Assembly: GCF_020283565.1 (NCBI RefSeq)
Contig: NC_060065.1
Location: 49,898,409 to 49,962,408, forward strand
DNA: 64,000 bases
Origin: Trifolium pratense
Lineage: Eukaryota; Streptophyta; Magnoliopsida; Fabales; Fabaceae
Reading direction: 5' to 3'
Positions 22,051 to 32,577 of this stretch are shown here, piece after piece. The first letter of the stretch is position 1; every line of letters begins with the position of its first letter. The notes beneath the pieces were generated by a model. That model saw only the letters and a program-made list of their open reading frames with translations, was not told where the DNA came from and did not search any database. A program made the position numbers and the translations under genes.

Positions 22051-23774
22051 ATGACTCAGTGTAGTTACCCTGAAAATAATCATCATAGTGTTCTTATGGA
22101 GAGGAGAAAAGATAGCTTAATAAGAACTTGTCCTACTTGTGGTCATCATATCAAATGCCAAGATCAGGTTCATCACATTGCATTATTTTGAAATCACGAT
22201 GAGTTTGATGAAATCACAGTGCCACCGTGATTTTGTTGAAACTTTAAAGTATATTCCCTCTGGTCTCATATAAACAATAATTCTTTTTTCAGGTTCATTG
22301 AATAACTGATGTATGAACCAGATACATCAGTTATTCAATGAACCTGAAAACCGAATATTTACTTATATATGAGACCAGAGGAGTAACTTTTATCAAAATC
22401 ACGATGGCGCACTGTGATCTTGCCAAATTTACCATAATGAACATTTATCATATTATGTTTCTTTGGTGATGTTATTAATGATTTTATGGTGTGTTTTTTT
22501 CCTTGTACTAAATAATATGAATATTTTGGTATTAACATTAATCAGGGTGCTGGAATTCATGAGTTACCTGGATTACCTGCTGGAGTGAAGTTTGATCCTA
22601 CTGATCAAGAGATTCTTGAACATTTGGAAGCAAAAGTGCGGTCTGATATTCAAATGCTTCATCCTTTAATTGATGAGTTCATTCCTACTCTTGAAGGAGA
22701 GAATGGAATCTGCTGTACTCATCCAGAGAAGTTACCAGGTCAATTTATTTAATATACAAGCCACCAAAATATATGCATATACTTGTAACTAATTTTTCAT
22801 TTATTTTATTCTTTCATATTTCCTCCGGTCTCATATACAAACAATGATTATTTTTCAATGTTCATTGAATAACTGATCCCTATTCATGGACCAGATATAT
22901 CAGTGAATATGGACCAGATACAAACAATGATGTATTTGGTCTATATTCATGGACTAGATACATCAGTGAATATGAACCTGATGCATCAACTAGTCAATGA
23001 ATTTGAAAAAAGAATCTTTACTTATATATGAGACAGATAGAGTGGTTTCTAATAAAAGGGTCTCCTCAAATATATAAATGACATTATATGCATATATAAT
23101 GTGAAATGTGACTTATATCAATGGATACATAAGACTTATATCGTTAACGAGAAGAACAACAAACCAGCGTAACTAACAAACAAACTAACTAACTAGTATA
23201 ACTAATTTTTACATATAATATTGCAGGCGTTGGCAAAGACGGCCTGATCCGACATTTCTTTCATAGGCCATCAAAAGCATACACAACAGGAACCAGAAAA
23301 AGGAGAAAAGTGCACACAGATGAAGATGGAAGTGAAACAAGATGGCACAAAACAGGTAAAACAAGGCCGGTCTATATAAATGGCAAGTTAAAAGGTTACA
23401 AAAAAATCCTCGTGCTTTACACTAACTACAGAAAGCAGAGAAAGCCAGAGAAAACAAATTGGGTTATGCATCAATATCATCTTGGAAACAATGAAGAAGA
23501 GAAAGAAGGAGAATTAGTAGTTTCCAAAGTTTTCTACCAAACACAACCTAGACAATGTGGTTCATTGATGAAAGAATCATCATCATTTTCTGATCAAAAA
23601 CTAATTAATGATAATCAAGGTGTGCATGAAGTGGTTAATCATAAAAACAGTGGATTTGTTGAATACTATAATACTTCTTTTATATCTTTTGATCAAGGGG
23701 AACAACATAGATCAAACAATGCTCAAGTGGTTTCTCATTTTCCTGTTCATGATGGTAATTCTTTCATTCCTTGA
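22051..23774 (+). CDS. NAC073: NAC transcription factor, SND2/NAC073 group
   Basis: Three exons: 22051-22167, 22546-22738 and 23227-23774, all GT-AG, giving 285 residues. A short N-terminus carries CPTCGHH (27-33), a Cys pair typical of the SND2/SND3 subgroup. The NAC domain follows: [20 protein letters not shown] (47-66), [78 protein letters not shown] and [15 protein letters not shown]. After it come [20 protein letters not shown] and a divergent tail ending SFIP, as in Arabidopsis SND2. The family works in the nucleus in the secondary-wall network under NST/SND1. MITEs sit in both introns (22254-22383; 22825-23043). Against Arabidopsis SND2 there is one extra Gly at the exon 1/2 junction (QDQ-GAGIH). 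Confidence 0.92.
22254..22383. mobile_element. Stowaway-like MITE in NAC intron 1
   Basis: TA-flanked (22252-22253, 22384-22385). The ends are TTCCCTCTGGTCTCATAT and ATATGAGACCAGAGGAG. The core is the near-perfect palindrome 'gttcattgaataactgatgt'. Confidence 0.8.
22825..23043. mobile_element. Related MITE with internal duplications in NAC intron 2
   Basis: The left end TCCTCCGGTCTCATATAC and right end ATATGAGACAGATAGAG belong to the same family as the intron-1 copy. 'tatgaaccagatacatcagt'-type units are repeated three times, so the palindrome has been expanded. Confidence 0.7.
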
Positions 23775-24587
23775 AAGAAAAAATTAACATGAGAAGAGAT
23801 GCATGCATGGATGCTTATAATTTGAAGAAATAAGTTAATAACAATTAACAAAAATAGTAGTTACTAGTTAAGTGGGGAAAAGTAACTGCTTCTGATGAAA
23901 ACTAATGGTGAGGGCTAAGAAAGGAAAAAGAATATAAATATATATATTATTTTTGGTTGTAATGTGTAACTTTGTTTACTTTTTTGTTTTACATTTTTTT
24001 TTTGTTGAAAGGTAGCTTATGTTCTCATGCTATGTACAATGAGACCAAAACATACATATCAAAGGTTTGATACCTTTATACTTGGGTAAATATTAACTAT
24101 ATATCAAACTGTACACAAACATGACTTTTACCTTAAGCAAGTCTTCAATTACAACTCTGTCTATGTTTTTCCTTATATAAGACTGTTTAGTTTGTGAGAA
24201 TATTTTGTATTTTCCTTTTTAAAAATATGTAATTGTAATGGAAGTTGAAATACTAGTTAGAGATGAGGTAATTTTTAAAATAATGAAAACAATATTTTGA
24301 CAAATATGCATACAATTGTTTACTTCAAAAGTCTATTATCTTCACAAATAAAATTAACACAAATTTTAAAAAAATTTAAAAAAATTAATTTTTACAAGAT
24401 ATTTCCAAAATTATTTATCGTTTAAATTAATTTTTATAAATAAATGTCATAAACACAACTAACTAAAAAACATGTTATGAATTACTAGAACAATTGAGAG
24501 CACATCCAATGCTGCTACAAGAATTTATGTTGGAGCTAATTGAATCCAGATTGTAAGGCGAGAACTGCTCACTACTTATAAAAGATA
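23775..24587. other. 3' flank of NAC gene
   Basis: Probable 3'UTR in the first 250 bp, then AT-rich DNA with no recognised feature. Confidence 0.5.
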
Positions 24588-24875
24588 CTCCCTCCGGTCC
24601 TTATTATAAGGAACAATTTGGAAAAAACACACATACCAATAAACCTTATCTTTCTTAATAAAAATTCTAAAATTTTACAATCTATTCCAAAACTAACCTT
24701 GGTGTATTAATTTATCCTTAGGGAATATATCACTCTAATTAATGCATAACTTTGGAATGGATACAATTTAATAAGGGTAAAAATGGAATTGTAAGAATAA
24801 ATTTAATGATTGTTTCTTATAAAAAGGACCAAATTTTTTTTCCAAATTGTTCCTTATAAAAAGGACCGGAGGGAG
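24588..24875. mobile_element. Stowaway-like MITE (288 bp)
   Basis: Perfect ends CTCCCTCCGGTCCTTATTAT and ATAAAAAGGACCGGAGGGAG, flanked by TA (24586-24587, 24876-24877). The arms 'aaggaacaatttggaaaaaa' and their inverse extend about 40 bp. Confidence 0.85.
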
Positions 24876-24877
24876 TA

Positions 24878-25747
24878 CTTTTTAAGTCATATTTCAATCA
24901 ATATGAAACTTCTCAACACGCCTCCTTCACATCCAGGACAGGGCATATGGAGCATAACTCAAGTGAACCCGATAGCAAATAGCCAACATATCTTGTATAA
25001 ACTTTGATATTCTTTTAGAATTTAAGTTAGACCTAAATCAACCCCAATAAAACTGATTTGTAAGGCAATTTTGGGTCGTATCTCATTCAGAGATCCACAA
25101 GAACTTCGTTCCTTGATGTTCTTATTTTTGCATCGATAGCATACCATATCAATATCCATCCTCCATCTACTTCAGATGTGTTTAGGTAGTTTGTACTAAA
25201 AGAGTCGAATATTGTACCAATACAATGATATAATTTACGTGAATTGCAATCAAGTCAATCAGAACTTTAAGCCACTGAAAGAACTTAGGCAAAGACATAA
25301 ACCTTCACACTCAAGAAATTATATCTACCTATTATTTGCTATCAAATTGTATAAACCTTCAATAATCATACACCAACTATATAACATAATTTTCCACATA
25401 CATCTAATTGTGTCTCTTGTTACCAAGGATCTCTTGTTGGCAATCATTCTGAGGGTCAGCATGAACACCGGGACGAGTACTATTCTCTCACACCTGTCAG
25501 CAAGAATCTGTCTCCGCAGTAAGTTTCTCAAGACCCTAGAAAGAACAAAGAGAATTTGCATTAGAACATTGAAATGGGCTTGTAACCTTTCACATGCAAG
25601 TTGTTTATAAACTTAATTCTCAAAAGGAATTATAATTCTGAAATAAGAATAAGGTGAAAATCATCAGGAAATTTATAGATGCAATATTTGTATTCATGGA
25701 GCTTCACATCGTACCTAATTACTACACTACAGTTTTGCCCGTTGCGA
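24878..25747. other. Intergenic, no gene recognised
   Basis: Two opposed open frames around 25212-25610 have no recognisable domain. No repeat ends seen. Confidence 0.4.
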
Positions 25748-25880
25748 AAATAGCAGTTAGTTCAAAATCAATCACGCTGCAGTGCTATAGCAGTAGCAGT
25801 GCTATAGCAGTAGCACCGCTATAGTTGCTATTTGACAACACTTTATACTAAATAGTGATTGGTTCAAATTCTGCTATCCT
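25748..25880. repeat. Foldback repeat, copy 1 ('atagcag..ttgaa..caatcac')
   Basis: The left arm atagcagttagttcaaaatc (25751-) and the right arm gtgattggttcaaattctgc (25855-25877) are inverted. Between them lie 'gctatagcagtag' tandem words. A second copy in the other orientation is at 28027-28155. Confidence 0.6.
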
Positions 25881-26286
25881 GTAGTGCTATAGGCTACAGC
25901 TGATATTTGACATCACTGCTACACAGCAGGACAATTCTCTTCACCTCTACCTATAATAATCAGAAATTCAGAACAAGGACTAAACCCGGTTGTTGCTGAT
26001 ATTTCTGTCTCGAGCCCTTCTTCCATAACTCGGGCTCAAATAAAGAAGAGATAAGATGGCCCTGTGGAAAATGTGCTTAGAAATCCATAATAGAGTCTGA
26101 TCACAACAACTGAATTGACTATTTTAAGCCATAAAACCATTAAAGAATTTAGTAGAAAAGATTGATTCATGAAAAAGGGAAGTTTTCCACTATGTAGCGA
26201 GTGTACATGCCTAGTGTGTGTTAAGTGTTAACAGCAGGAAGAGTAGATGTCTGGCGTGTGTTCAGCTGTAAAGGTATATATCACCC

Positions 26287-26895
26287 TGTCATACCCCAAA
26301 ATTTGACTTTCCTGTGTAATTATGCAATTCTCTTTCAAATGTGTGTGTGTTAGCTGTTTGGCAATGAAAGGAGTTTTCCAAGTGCTTATGGTTATGAGTT
26401 CGAGTCCCACTTGAGTCATTTTATGTGTTATTATTTTATTTTGTTCCTAACCTTATTTTTTATCTTTACTTAATTCAAGAAAACCACAAAATCATCCTTT
26501 TTTCGTTTTTATTTTAGGCATTCTTTTTAAAACTGTTATTTAGTATTTTTAATCATAAAAACAATATAAAAGGAAAAAGAGATGAAACAGCTAAAACAAA
26601 GCTGCAGTACACGTGAAATCCAAAGACGGAATTTTTTGTCTCGCTCATCAAGAGCATTCAAACGGGTTAAAGCCCTGATCAGAACAGATCACACACAAAA
26701 GGATTGGAATTTCCTTCATCAAGTGCATTCAAGCAGATCAAAACAAAAGGGGAGACTTTGCATTTCTATCATAAAACAGGATTAATCTGTTACTATAAAT
26801 AGAGGTAATCATAAGGAGAAAAGAGGACACAAAAATTTGAGAGAAATGCAGTGAACTCTCGCTGTTCTTTTTGTTTGGATTACCGCTTCTTCCTC
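26287..26895 (+). mobile_element. Probable partial LTR (TGTCATACCCC type)
   Basis: It starts TGTCATACCCCAAAATTTG, a start typical of legume Ty3/gypsy LTRs, and contains a TATA-like ctataaatag at 26796. The 3' boundary is not clear and no second LTR or 5-bp duplication was found. It ends about where the copia fragment on the other strand begins, and the sequences ctataaataga and tctatttatag form an inverted pair at the junction. Confidence 0.45.
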
Positions 26896-26899
26896 TATT

Positions 26900-27856
26900 T
26901 ATAGTAACTCAAAGAGTATTATAAAACCTTTGGTTCCGAAAGAATGACCAAGAAAAACACACTTTTTGGCTCTAGGTTGAAACTTGGTCCTATGAGATTG
27001 AAGTGTGGAGGCAAAGCAAAGAGACCCAAATGTACAGTATGGAATGAGGAGAATGATTATTTAAGGTTGGGGTGGGTAATAAGTTGAGTACAGCATGCAT
27101 GACTAACTGAAAAGGACCAAAAAGGGAGGGGTAAGGGTGATTGAAACATCAAGGACCTAGCTATATTAAGAATATGTTGATGTTTTCGTTCAACAACCCC
27201 ATTTTGTTGAGGTGTCTCAACACATGATGTTTGATGGATGATACCCTTTGAAGAATAAAATGAGGGAATGGAAAACTCAACACCATTGTCACTCCTAATG
27301 ATTTTTACTACTTTATGAAATTGAGTTTCACCATGTAAATACAAAAATTCAAACATAATCACCTTGAGAGAACCTATTACGAAGTCCGTTCCAAACTTCG
27401 GAAGCTTCCGTGAGCCAGATGACGCTAGTTCCAATTTCCGGCGAAACAGCGTGATTGATCCATGAACAAATGAGACTTTTACAGAGTTTCCATTGGCTAT
27501 AATTTGGGATCTTGTTCAACAGGTTTAGGAATGGTACCATCCACAAACCCTAATTTGTTCTTCATCTCAAATACCATCAACATTGCTTGAGCCCAGCCAT
27601 GGTAATTTGAACCATCAAGAACTGCTGTAACAATCTTTGCTGAAGCATTTTCATTGGGATGAACAAAAGACGGATTGGAGAAATCTTGAACGAGCGTAGA
27701 AGCAACGGTAGAAGCAGTGGAAGATGAAGCCATAGAAGATTTTACAGAGCAAGAATGCACTTGCAGAGAAAAAGGGATCAAGATTTGGTGAAGAAGAAAG
27801 TGGTGAATGAAGAAGAGAGAGAGTTCATTGCAGAGAAAGGTTACCAACTGATACCA
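26900..27856 (-). pseudogene. Copia retrotransposon body reduced to gag and integrase pieces
   Basis: On the minus strand the gag N-terminus runs first (27736 downwards: FVHPNENASAKIVTAVLDG, WAQAMLMVFEMKNKLGFVDG, then [13 protein letters not shown]). It jumps directly to the integrase core ([33 protein letters not shown]) and then to the post-integrase block ([26 protein letters not shown]). The gag C-terminus with its zinc knuckle, the protease and the first part of integrase are missing, and the reverse transcriptase never follows. Frame changes occur at about 27360 and 27060. A primer-binding site complementary to initiator tRNA-Met (TGGTATCAG, 27848-27856) precedes gag. Confidence 0.85.
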
Positions 27857-28024
27857 TATTAGAAGAATTAACTATGTAAAATGAACTCTGATTTATCCAA
27901 TGAGGGAAAATTCCTTATATACAATGAGTTGTCAAATACAAGTAAAACTAACCAAACTCTAACTATATATTTAAGCTATTCTAAGTCAACACTGTATATT
28001 AAAAATTAACTTACTACTCTAACA
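27857..28024 (-). mobile_element. Single 5' LTR of the copia fragment (168 bp)
   Basis: On the minus strand it starts TGTTAGAGTAG at 28024 and ends TTCTAATA at 27857, immediately before the TGGTATCAG primer site. It ends TA instead of the usual CA. No matching 3' LTR lies downstream. Confidence 0.75.
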
Positions 28025-28026
28025 GT

Positions 28027-28155
28027 AGCATAGCAGAATTTGAACAAATCACTAATGTTGGGCGATACACTATTTAGTACAAAATGGTGTCAAATAGCAG
28101 CTACACCTACATCAGCACTATAACACTTGCTTAGTGAAATTTGAACCACTATTTT
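28027..28155. repeat. Foldback repeat, copy 2
   Basis: The left arm atagcagaatttgaacaaat and right arm agtgaaatttgaaccactat are inverted. The inner sequence 'cactatttagtacaaaatgg' matches copy 1 (25826-25877) in reverse orientation. Confidence 0.6.
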
Positions 28156-28478
28156 CCACCATCAACAATCAACAACACCGATCATGTTCGAAATTAATAG
28201 CAAAATTATAGCAAAACAAACAAAAACATAGCTCATAGCTTAGTAATCTCGACTTTGCTTATGCTTGTGACTTTTATCATGTTCGAAATTGCATTGTTTT
28301 TGTTATTTTTAGTGAAATGAAGTAAATTTTTACTGTAAAAAACTACATTACCAAAATTATAAACACTACATGTTTTGCATAATACATAACACACGATTAG
28401 GTAGAAACACGAAATTATTCTAATGTAAACCGAATTGCATAATCGAGAAACAGAACTTTAAAGTTAAAACTTTACCAA

Positions 28479-29153
28479 TCACTGTTTCTTTTTCTTCCTC
28501 AACAGATAAACATCAGCTTCCTCATAAGCATACTCATGATGAAGATGATCATGAGGAATTTTCTCAATTTCAAAAACTTCGTCGCACATTTCCCAAAAAA
28601 GCTTATGTGCCTCAGGTGACCTAATCTGATAACCTAACAAAACAACACCATCTTCAGCAAGCAAAGCTACCATAGCAGAAACAAATTCAGGAACAGATTC
28701 TTCAATATAAACAACATCAGCAGCAATAACAAAATCAAACGGAGGATTCATAGAATTAATCTGAACACTATTATTCCAGTAAAGAATTGAGTATTTCAGA
28801 TTCTTCTTGAGTATTGATTTGTTCACTTTGAGATTCTTCTTCAGTGCTGGCATAACGGGAGCTATATCGGTGAGGATTATGTCGGTGAGGCCGAGTAAGT
28901 AGAGGCCCATACCGGCGACGCCGCAACCGCAACCGAGTTCGATGGCGCGTTTGGATTGGAAGTTTAGGAGGGTGGTGTAAGGGTTGGTTTCGGGTGGGGT
29001 ATGGATCCATCGGTCTACGAATTTGACGAGGACGAGAGAGCATGGCCATACGGAGGTTCCGACGTGCATGGAGCCATTGTTTTGGTGGAGAGAGAGAACG
29101 GTGTCGCCGTCGCCGACGGGAAGTTCGATCACCGGCGAGTCTGTGAACTTCAT
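28479..29153 (-). CDS. METTL21-like protein methyltransferase (Methyltransf_16)
   Basis: Single exon of 224 residues. SAM-binding motif I is AIELGCGCGVAGMG (70-83), with the acidic loop LTDIAPV (Asp 96). The motif following strand 4 is AADVVYIEE (144-152). The upstream GTSVWPCSLVLVKFV segment is the conserved N-terminal block of the METTL21/EEF2KMT-type group, which transfers methyl groups to lysines of chaperones or translation factors. The C-terminus ends in a basic LLRKKKKQ. The substrate cannot be told from sequence. The start is chosen because it directly precedes conserved sequence and lies about 80 bp below a cluster of TGGGCC/T promoter motifs. Confidence 0.88.
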   Translation of the reverse strand: MKFTDSPVIELPVGDGDTVLSLHQNNGSMHVGTSVWPCSLVLVKFVDRWIHTPPETNPYTTLLNFQSKRAIELGCGCGVAGMGLYLLGLTDIILTDIAPVMPALKKNLKVNKSILKKNLKYSILYWNNSVQINSMNPPFDFVIAADVVYIEESVPEFVSAMVALLAEDGVVLLGYQIRSPEAHKLFWEMCDEVFEIEKIPHDHLHHEYAYEEADVYLLRKKKKQ

Positions 29154-29229
29154 AGTTTTTTTTTTTATCAGTAATTTTTATTCAAGAGGAATGGGAAAAT
29201 GTTTCGGTTGTATGGCTCTATGCTTAAGA

Positions 29230-29269
29230 TGGGCTGGGCTTAGAATTTGATAAATCAAGACTAGGCCCA
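29230..29269 (-). promoter_or_regulatory. Site II-like motifs (TGGGCT/GGCCCA) upstream of methyltransferase
   Basis: TGGGCT at 29230 and 29235 and GGCCCA at 29264, 77-116 bp above the ATG. Such TCP-binding motifs are common in plant housekeeping promoters. Confidence 0.4.
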
Positions 29270-29299
29270 AAAACAGTCAATAGAGAATAATAAGCGAAA

Positions 29300-30045
29300 G
29301 TTTCTTTTTGGCATCCATGAGTTTATCGCGCGCCCTATATTTACTCATCTGCTAATTAAGTAGAGTGGTGAATATTAAAAAGTGAGAAATTTGAGAAGAA
29401 ATCTCGTCCGCTACCTAAACAGCGAATGGTGTTTGAGAAACTCTTAGGACTCCAAAAAAAAAAATTCCATAATAAGTTCTAGGCGTTGTTAAATATTTGA
29501 TTATTTAGCTCTTTGAATGAATGAATTATTTTATTTGACTAAAAAAAGACGCTCTAAAATCTTGCTGGAATCACACTTCGGAAAGTTTCTTTTATGTGAA
29601 AATATATACCATTAGAAATACATTTTTGGTAGTGTATTTTAAACATATAGAGGATGAATTAAGAAATTATAAGTGGACAAAGCTTTACCACATTCATTCC
29701 GTCCATGCTTTTCTCAATTCCAATAGGTACAATCCTTATGACTTGATTATCTACTTATAGATGAAAAATACGATTTGTTTAAACATTATCGTGGCACAAT
29801 TTACACCATGACAATTGCAGTTAATCAACAAAATTATAAAGTATTTATTTGTGGTTTTCACCATCAAAAATTTATTGGCGGTTCAAGCGGTCAATATCTA
29901 AACAAAAACCCTCAACAAGGGTTACTTCATTCAAAAAATATCCTTACACTTTATGGTGGCTAAAACCACCGATAAGTATTATTGCAAAAAAAAAGTGACA
30001 CTTTGAAAAGGTTTAAGCTGCTAGGAAATTTGATTTTTTTTTTTT
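29300..30045. other. Intergenic, no feature seen
   Basis: AT-rich. The open frame at 29775-29963 (plus) has no recognisable domain. Confidence 0.4.
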
Positions 30046-30495
30046 AATTTTTCACAAGATAAATAAGACACTAATTAGTGCTCATTAACTTGCATTAACT
30101 CCAAGACATGCTCATATAACTCCCTTTTATCTTGCATCAATTCTAATTTATGATTTCAATAATATATTTCACCAAGCAATTTCTAATGTTAGTGGTGAAG
30201 AATCAACATGTAATGTTGAAAGAGTTTAAAACAAACATGGAAGAAAGTCGATCACCTCCACCAGATGAAGTACCAAAAAGTACTTTTCTTATTAAATGAA
30301 TTTGTTTAAAGAAGTTGAAAAGCTTCGTAAAGATGAGAGATTTCAAGCTTCGAAAACTTATGGTAGAGATTTGATTGGTTGAATAAGCAAGGAAGCTTGA
30401 TCCTGTTATTGGACGTGATGAAGACATAATAAGAAGAGTTGTGAGGATCTTTTCAAGGACAAAAAACAATCTTGTTCTTATCGATGAATCAGGTG
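30046..30495 (+). pseudogene. HSP101/ClpB N-terminal pseudogene fragment, intronless
   Basis: The plus strand reads, with stops and frame changes, through the N-terminus of the HSP101/ClpB disaggregase. The blocks in order are NKTLISAH*LALTPRHAHIT, LASILIYDFNNIFHQAISNV, SGEE; then (new frame) SPPPDEVPKSTFLIK; then EVEKLRKDERFQASKTYGRD; then [11 protein letters not shown] and [19 protein letters not shown]. These correspond to the Clp-N repeats, the linker and the run-up to the first Walker A, which is missing. About 60 residues are deleted between FLIK and EVEKL. No ATPase domain follows. It is clearly dead. The recognition rests on the [10 protein letters not shown] and TKNN blocks. Confidence 0.85.
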
Positions 30496-30804
30496 TTAGA
30501 AAATTGCACATTTTTTTGGTAGAGTTTGGCCGCCAACAAATGTCCGCTTTTTGGCGATTTTAAGCTATTTTTTGGAGTTTTCTTGCCTCCAAGAAAACAC
30601 AAAAAACATTAGATAAGATTCAAGTTTATAAAGACTAACTCTCATTTGATTTCTCAACCCAACATTCTAGGAATTGGATTTGCCACACAGTAACTCTGTT
30701 CTCAACCGTGCGATTTACATCAACGACTAAGATTGTTCAACTGCGTTAAATTGATTTTTTTTTTAAAGGAAAATTTAATTGTTAGCATGTTAATTGTTAT
30801 GTTA

Positions 30805-30930
30805 TGTTAAGTTTTTTTTTTTTTACACCTTGCCAGAACTTAAACTCTGTACCTCCAACTTCTTTTAACCCCTTAGCTCAATTAGTTCAACCAGTTGAGC
30901 AACTAGTTCAATGAGTTTAGCTATCCATTC
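30805..30930 (-). mobile_element. Probable SINE (third family)
   Basis: The minus strand has a box-A-like region (TAGCTAAACTCATTGAAC, and again GGTTGAACTAATTGAGCTA), a box-B-like GAGTTTAAGTTCTGG and a poly-A tail (T-run 30811-30822). Similar to 19530-19635. Confidence 0.5.
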
Positions 30931-31446
30931 CTCTAGTCATTGCTTGTGTAATCAAAACTATTCGATCTCAAATCAAATGTATGTGATTAAATACAGCTTG
31001 AAATGGTGTTAATACATCAGCAAATCTAGGTACAAAATTCTAAGATGTACCATTGTTTATTTTAACCAACATGCTAAAAGCCTATTTGTAGTTTGTACTA
31101 TTGAATTATGCTTTTTGTTCATTGAAAAATTCTCTTTTTGAGTCCAGCTTAGCAGGGAAAAACCACAACAGAAAAGAAACTAAGTAATAATGGAGTTCAA
31201 AAGTGGTCCTATCCTATATATCCTTTGCCCCCACAACTCCACCAACCCCCTTCCCCTTTATAAAAAAATTAAAGACATAATTTTTAAAAGGAGACATCTT
31301 TATGGATTCAAAAGAATATACATTGCATGCATATATCTCTTCTTAATTTTAGCCCTTCAATAGTTTTCTAACAACTTTTCAAGCTTCCTCAAGCACACTC
31401 AATTTTCACCTTTACCACTGTAAAAAGTTTAGACATATATACTAAA

Positions 31447-32421
31447 GGGTTAAATATGTTATTAGTCCCTACAGTTGTAGCATATTTTGGTTTTAGTCCC
31501 TGCAATTGTTTTTGTTTGGCATTAGAATTTGCAGTTTGAAAAACTTTGTTTTTGATCCCTGACATTGGTGAGTCTGTTAAAAAAAATGTGAAAATTAACG
31601 GAGTGTCATGTGGCCCAATCAATTCATGCCACATGGCACAATAAAAGTTTTTTGTAATTAGAATAAAATAATAAAGTTGATTAATTATAATTTGTTATTT
31701 ATAATTATTTTAACAATAATAATTAGTAACTAAAATGAAAGAAAAAAAAGACCCAAAATCATGGTTGTCTTCTTCTCCATCGCCCCACCCACCAATCCAC
31801 CATCGTCATAGAAACACCATCACCAAAATCATGGCTATCTTAACTCATCGAATCACCACCACTCACAGTTCATCGAAATTTATATCATCCATTTGCGATC
31901 AAAGAGGCTATAGAATAACCAGTTAGAGTCAATTTCGATGTTATGAGTTCGATTCACGTTCAATTTAAAAACCTTGAGTTTCACTCTTCCCCTTTCACAA
32001 AACCTTCTATAGTTCTATTGGTGTTCATGTTGAACAGACCCCATACTCCTTCTTAACACTTGTAATAATATTGACAATGAAGAGAAGCAAAAGTGAAAAT
32101 TGGTGATGAGGATCTGTGTTTGTTTATTCTTTCTTCTATTAATATTAATTAATTAATTAATAATAATAAAACAAATTATAAATCAATTTTGTTATTTTAT
32201 TTAATTAAATTTAAAAATAACAATCTTGCCATGCCACATGGCATAAAATGATTGTGCCATGTGGCACTCCGTTAATTTTCACTTTTTTTTAACAGGCTCA
32301 CCAATGTCAGGGACCAAAAACAATGTTTTTCAAATTGCAAGACTAATACCAAACAAAAAAAATTACAGGAACTAAAACCAAAATATGCTACAATTGCAGG
32401 GAATAGTAACATATTTAAGCC
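31447..32421. mobile_element. 975-bp long-TIR element with 9-bp duplication; possible Pack-MULE
   Basis: Inverted terminal repeats of about 200 bp: left GGGTTAAATATGTTATTAGT, right its inverse ending CATATTTAAGCC. The perfect 9-bp direct repeat tatactaaa flanks it (31438-31446, 32422-32430). The arms contain the 'agtccctacagttgtagcat' and 'gccacatggcac' words common in legume genomes. The 9-bp duplication and long arms point to the Mutator class. The unique interior (about 31735-32060) includes a GC-richer open stretch (31735-31926, Ser/His/Pro-rich), which may be captured host sequence. Confidence 0.85.
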
Positions 32422-32577
32422 TATACTAAAATTCTATTTTTATTATGTAAATCAATACTTCAACGAACGTTTAACCGCAGATTATACGATCAATAAAAAA
32501 CTCTTATGTAAAATTTTAACATTGCTACATAATTTAAGGGCGCTCAGACTGTGATGAGTAGGAGGGCACGGACATGA

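Noticed and set aside
23310..23774. Separate 154-residue gene within the NAC locus
   Set aside because: It is the 3' part of NAC exon 3; the frame is open upstream to the splice site at 23227.
25212..25610. Two opposed frames of 132 and 78 residues
   Set aside because: No domain or start context; likely chance openness.
26395..26416. Possible tRNA B box (gagttcgagtccc)
   Set aside because: Part of the LTR-like sequence starting at 26287; no cloverleaf.
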